Made by a program: the position numbers and the translations under genes
In this document: positions 61,920 to 64,000 of the stretch, in pieces
Position numbering within the stretch: the stretch's first letter is position 1
Layout: the number at the start of each line of letters is the position of its first letter
The notes under the pieces: model-generated
Databases searched by the model: none
Told to the model about the DNA's origin: nothing
The model's input: only the letters and a program-made list of their open reading frames with translations
Assembly: GCA_963824225.1 (NCBI GenBank)
Contig: CAWGOF010000003.1
Span: 1,860,001-1,924,000, forward strand
Reading direction: 5' to 3'
Source of the DNA: CAWGOF01 sp963824225
GTDB taxonomy: Bacteria > Acidobacteriota > Polarisedimenticolia > Polarisedimenticolales > Polarisedimenticolaceae
Length of the DNA: 64,000 bases

Positions 61920-63453
61920 CTAGGAGCCTGTCCGAGTAATCGGACTTGATTGTGTTTTCCCGGCTTGGCCCTGCCCGAGTCTTGGGATAATGCGGTCATG
62001 GCCAAGACCTTCCGACCCTACGAGCCCGATCAACTGCTTCTGATGCCTCCGTCGCTTCAGGATTGGGTGCCCGAGGGACACCTGGCGCGGCTGGTCAGCG
62101 ATGTCGTGGACACGCTGGACCTGTCGACGATCGAGGACAGCTACGAGGAGGAGCGGGGCTACCCACCGTACGACCCGCGGCTGATGGTGAAGCTGCTCGT
62201 CTACGGGTACTGCACGGGCGTGTACTCGTCGCGGCGGATGGCCGGAGCGCTGCAGGACAGCGTGGCGTTTCGGTTCTTGGCGGCGGGCAACGATCCGGAC
62301 TTCCGGACGATCAGCGACTTTCGCAAGCGGCACGGTGCGGCGTTGGCCGGGCTGTTCGACCAGGTGCTTCAAGTGTGTCGGGAGTCGGGCCTGGTGCGGC
62401 TGGGTCGTGTGGCGATCGACGGGACGAAGATCAAGGCCAACGCATCGAAGCACAAGGCGATGAGCTACGGACGGATGAAGCAGAAGGAATCGGAGACGCG
62501 GCGGATGGTGAAGGAGCTGCTGCAGCACGCGGAGCGGATCGATGCCGAGGAGGACCGGAAATACGGCCGGGATCGACGCGGCGACGAGCTGCCGGCGGAG
62601 CTGGCCACGCATCAGGGTCGGCTGAAGAAGATCCGTGAGGCCAGGGCCGCGCTTGAGGCCGAGGCGCGGCGCAAGGCCGAGGCCGAAGGAATGGACCCCG
62701 AGCACGCGAAGCCCGAGGACAAGGCGCAGCGGAACTTCACCGATCCGGAGTCGCGGATTCAGCGAACACCCGACGGATTCATTCAGGGCTACAACGCGCA
62801 GGTGGCCGTGGATGAGGAGTTCCAGATCATCGTGTCGCAGGATGTGACGCCGACCGCGCCGGACGTGAACGAGTTGATTCCTGCGGTGGAACGAATCGAA
62901 GACGCACTGGGGAGTCTGCCCGAGCAGGTGCTCGCCGATGCGGGCTACTGGTCGGAGGAGAATGTCCGAGCTCTCGAAGCGAAGAAGATTGAGCCGTTCA
63001 TCGCGACGCAGAAGCAGAAGCACGGGCCACCGCCGCCGACTCCGCGGGGCCGTCCGCCGAAGAATCTGACGGTGCGAGAGCGCATGGCGAGAAAGCTCCA
63101 AAGCAAGCGAGGCCGTCGGATCTACGCGGGACGGAAGGTTCTCGCCGAGCCCGTGATCGGACAGATCAAGCAAGCGCGCGGGTTTCGGCAGTTCCTGCGG
63201 CGAGGTGTGCAGCGTGTACGGCAGGAGTGGGCGCTGGTGTGCCTGGCGCACAACGTGCGGAAGCTGCACACCGCTTTGGCGACGGTATGAAACGGGCCGA
63301 GGTGTTCCCGGCGACTGGCAGCATCGGGACGACCGCCGCCGCCCAGCCGTCCCAGCCCACCGATCAGGCCGGGTCAAACCCGAGACGTTGATGTCCGACC
63401 CCCGCGAGAACGGAAACATGTTTGTTCGGTCCATTACTCGGACGGGCTCCTAG
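61920..63453 (+). mobile_element. IS1182-family element with CTAG target duplication
   Basis: Inverted repeats GAGCCTGTCCGAGTAATCGG (61924-61943) and, reversed from 63449, GAGCCCGTCCGAGTAATGG. CTAG flanks both ends (61920-61923, 63450-63453), the palindromic target duplication usual for this family. Length without duplications 1526 bp. Inserted in the prophage terminase gene. Confidence 0.92.
61998..63290 (+). CDS. IS1182-family transposase
   Basis: 430 residues from ATG 61998. An N-terminal DUF772-like domain (FRPYEPDQLLLMPPSLQDWV, PPYDPRLMVKLLVYGYCTGV) is followed by the DDE core: AIDGTKIKANASKH (Asp), ADAGYWSEENVRALE (Asp) and a C-terminal Glu in YAGRKVLAEPVIGQIKQARG. Full length, so the copy may be active. 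Confidence 0.93.
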   Translation: MAKTFRPYEPDQLLLMPPSLQDWVPEGHLARLVSDVVDTLDLSTIEDSYEEERGYPPYDPRLMVKLLVYGYCTGVYSSRRMAGALQDSVAFRFLAAGNDPDFRTISDFRKRHGAALAGLFDQVLQVCRESGLVRLGRVAIDGTKIKANASKHKAMSYGRMKQKESETRRMVKELLQHAERIDAEEDRKYGRDRRGDELPAELATHQGRLKKIREARAALEAEARRKAEAEGMDPEHAKPEDKAQRNFTDPESRIQRTPDGFIQGYNAQVAVDEEFQIIVSQDVTPTAPDVNELIPAVERIEDALGSLPEQVLADAGYWSEENVRALEAKKIEPFIATQKQKHGPPPPTPRGRPPKNLTVRERMARKLQSKRGRRIYAGRKVLAEPVIGQIKQARGFRQFLRRGVQRVRQEWALVCLAHNVRKLHTALATV

Positions 63454-63467
63454 GCGGGGCCCGCGTC

Positions 63468-64000
63468 TCAGTTGGCGTCTCCGTCGAGCGCGGTGGGGGC
63501 CCGCTCGAAAATCGCCCGGGCGATCCGATCGCGCAGATCGTCGTCCTTGATCTCGGCCTTGACGACGTCGATGAACAGATCAACCAGGCCCCGGCTGTCG
63601 GCCTCGGCTTCAGCCCGGATCTGCTCCTCGGTCTCCCCATCAACCGTCATGCCGCGGGCCAGGCGTTGCCCCCGCTGGGCCTTCTCCAGGATTCCAGCGA
63701 CCTCCTTGAGGCCGGCGACGTTCATCGTCCTGTCTTCCTTCTGCATCCGCTCGAAGAGCTGCGAGACGAGCAGGCTCCACAGCTTGAAGTGCGACGTGTT
63801 GAGCGTCACCCGCTCGGTGGCCAGCTTCTCGACGAGCTGCTCCGCGGCTCGCTTCTCGACCTGGATCCGCAGGGCATCCCAGTCCTCTTGGCGCTTCCAG
63901 AGCCCGACCGTGTGGGCTTTGATCTTCAAGCGGCGTGCGATCTCGGCTGCCGTGGCCGCCTCCCCGGTCAGGTACAGGCGCCGGGCTTCTTCGCGCTTAC
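63468..64000 (-). CDS. Phage terminase small subunit (partial, runs off window)
   Basis: The reading frame is open to the window edge: KREEARRLYLTGEAATAAEI and ARRLKIKAHTVGLWKRQEDW form a terminase-small-subunit-type HTH. A coiled coil (QVEKRAAEQLVEKLATERVT) and an acidic C-terminus follow. It lies just upstream of the terminase large subunit; without the IS1182 element the two would be about 20 bp apart. The true start lies beyond 64000. Confidence 0.75.
   Translation of the reverse strand, partial: KREEARRLYLTGEAATAAEIARRLKIKAHTVGLWKRQEDWDALRIQVEKRAAEQLVEKLATERVTLNTSHFKLWSLLVSQLFERMQKEDRTMNVAGLKEVAGILEKAQRGQRLARGMTVDGETEEQIRAEAEADSRGLVDLFIDVVKAEIKDDDLRDRIARAIFERAPTALDGDAN

Overview
The window is GC-rich DNA (genes close to 65-70 % GC by eye). 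It is dense with secreted proteins built from TSP3, FG-GAP, PPC, MopE-like, DUF11 and PxKF modules, and it carries an ADOP permease with a PadR regulator. This mix suggests Acidobacteriota, Myxococcota or a related poorly cultured Gram-negative phylum. No rRNA, tRNA or marker gene is present to settle it.

Left arm (1-10.7 kb). The centre is a peptide natural-product locus on the minus strand (3297-8499). It holds a C39-peptidase ABC exporter, a 45-residue precursor that is easily missed (5985-6122), a VKOR-thioredoxin fusion with a dead C39-like front end, and an ATP-grasp ligase joined to it by an ATGA overlap. The precursor has a double-glycine leader and a six-cysteine core with a TT-x4-EE motif, the signature of plesiocin-type graspetides. 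It sits between its own promoter and its own terminator. Two near-identical secreted eight-cysteine peptides (195-407, 8595-8804) flank the locus, the second followed by a TlpA-like thioredoxin. Remnants of a transposon end and of a lantibiotic-dehydratase C-terminus lie in the decayed left copy.

Sulfur operon (10.8-15 kb). Ferredoxin/NADPH-type sulfite reductase, SUMT, APS reductase and precorrin-2 dehydrogenase form a translationally coupled operon. A nearly leaderless 25-codon uORF with four Cys codons, an antiterminator and a strong intrinsic terminator precede it, which reads as cysteine-responsive attenuation.

Middle (15-37.5 kb). Large secreted proteins, four further small cysteine-rich secretory peptides across 14.9-40.3 kb, a methyltransferase, a dicarboxylate symporter, an SDR, a lipoprotein, a 1219-residue propeller/HExxH/PxKF protein, glycogen debranching enzyme, ADOP-PadR with a palindromic operator, a VOC protein coupled to an S9 peptidase, an aldehyde dehydrogenase and a DHFR-like reductase.

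Right arm (37.5-64 kb) is accessory DNA: an IS30 inside an IS3 that landed on a start codon, a truncated second IS3, a TSP3 protein, a frameshifted Rhs toxin with an overlapping HEAT-repeat candidate immunity gene, a four-gene element with two DDE transposases, decayed fragments, a secreted alpha/beta hydrolase, and a prophage edge whose terminase large-subunit gene is split by an IS1182-type element with a CTAG target duplication.
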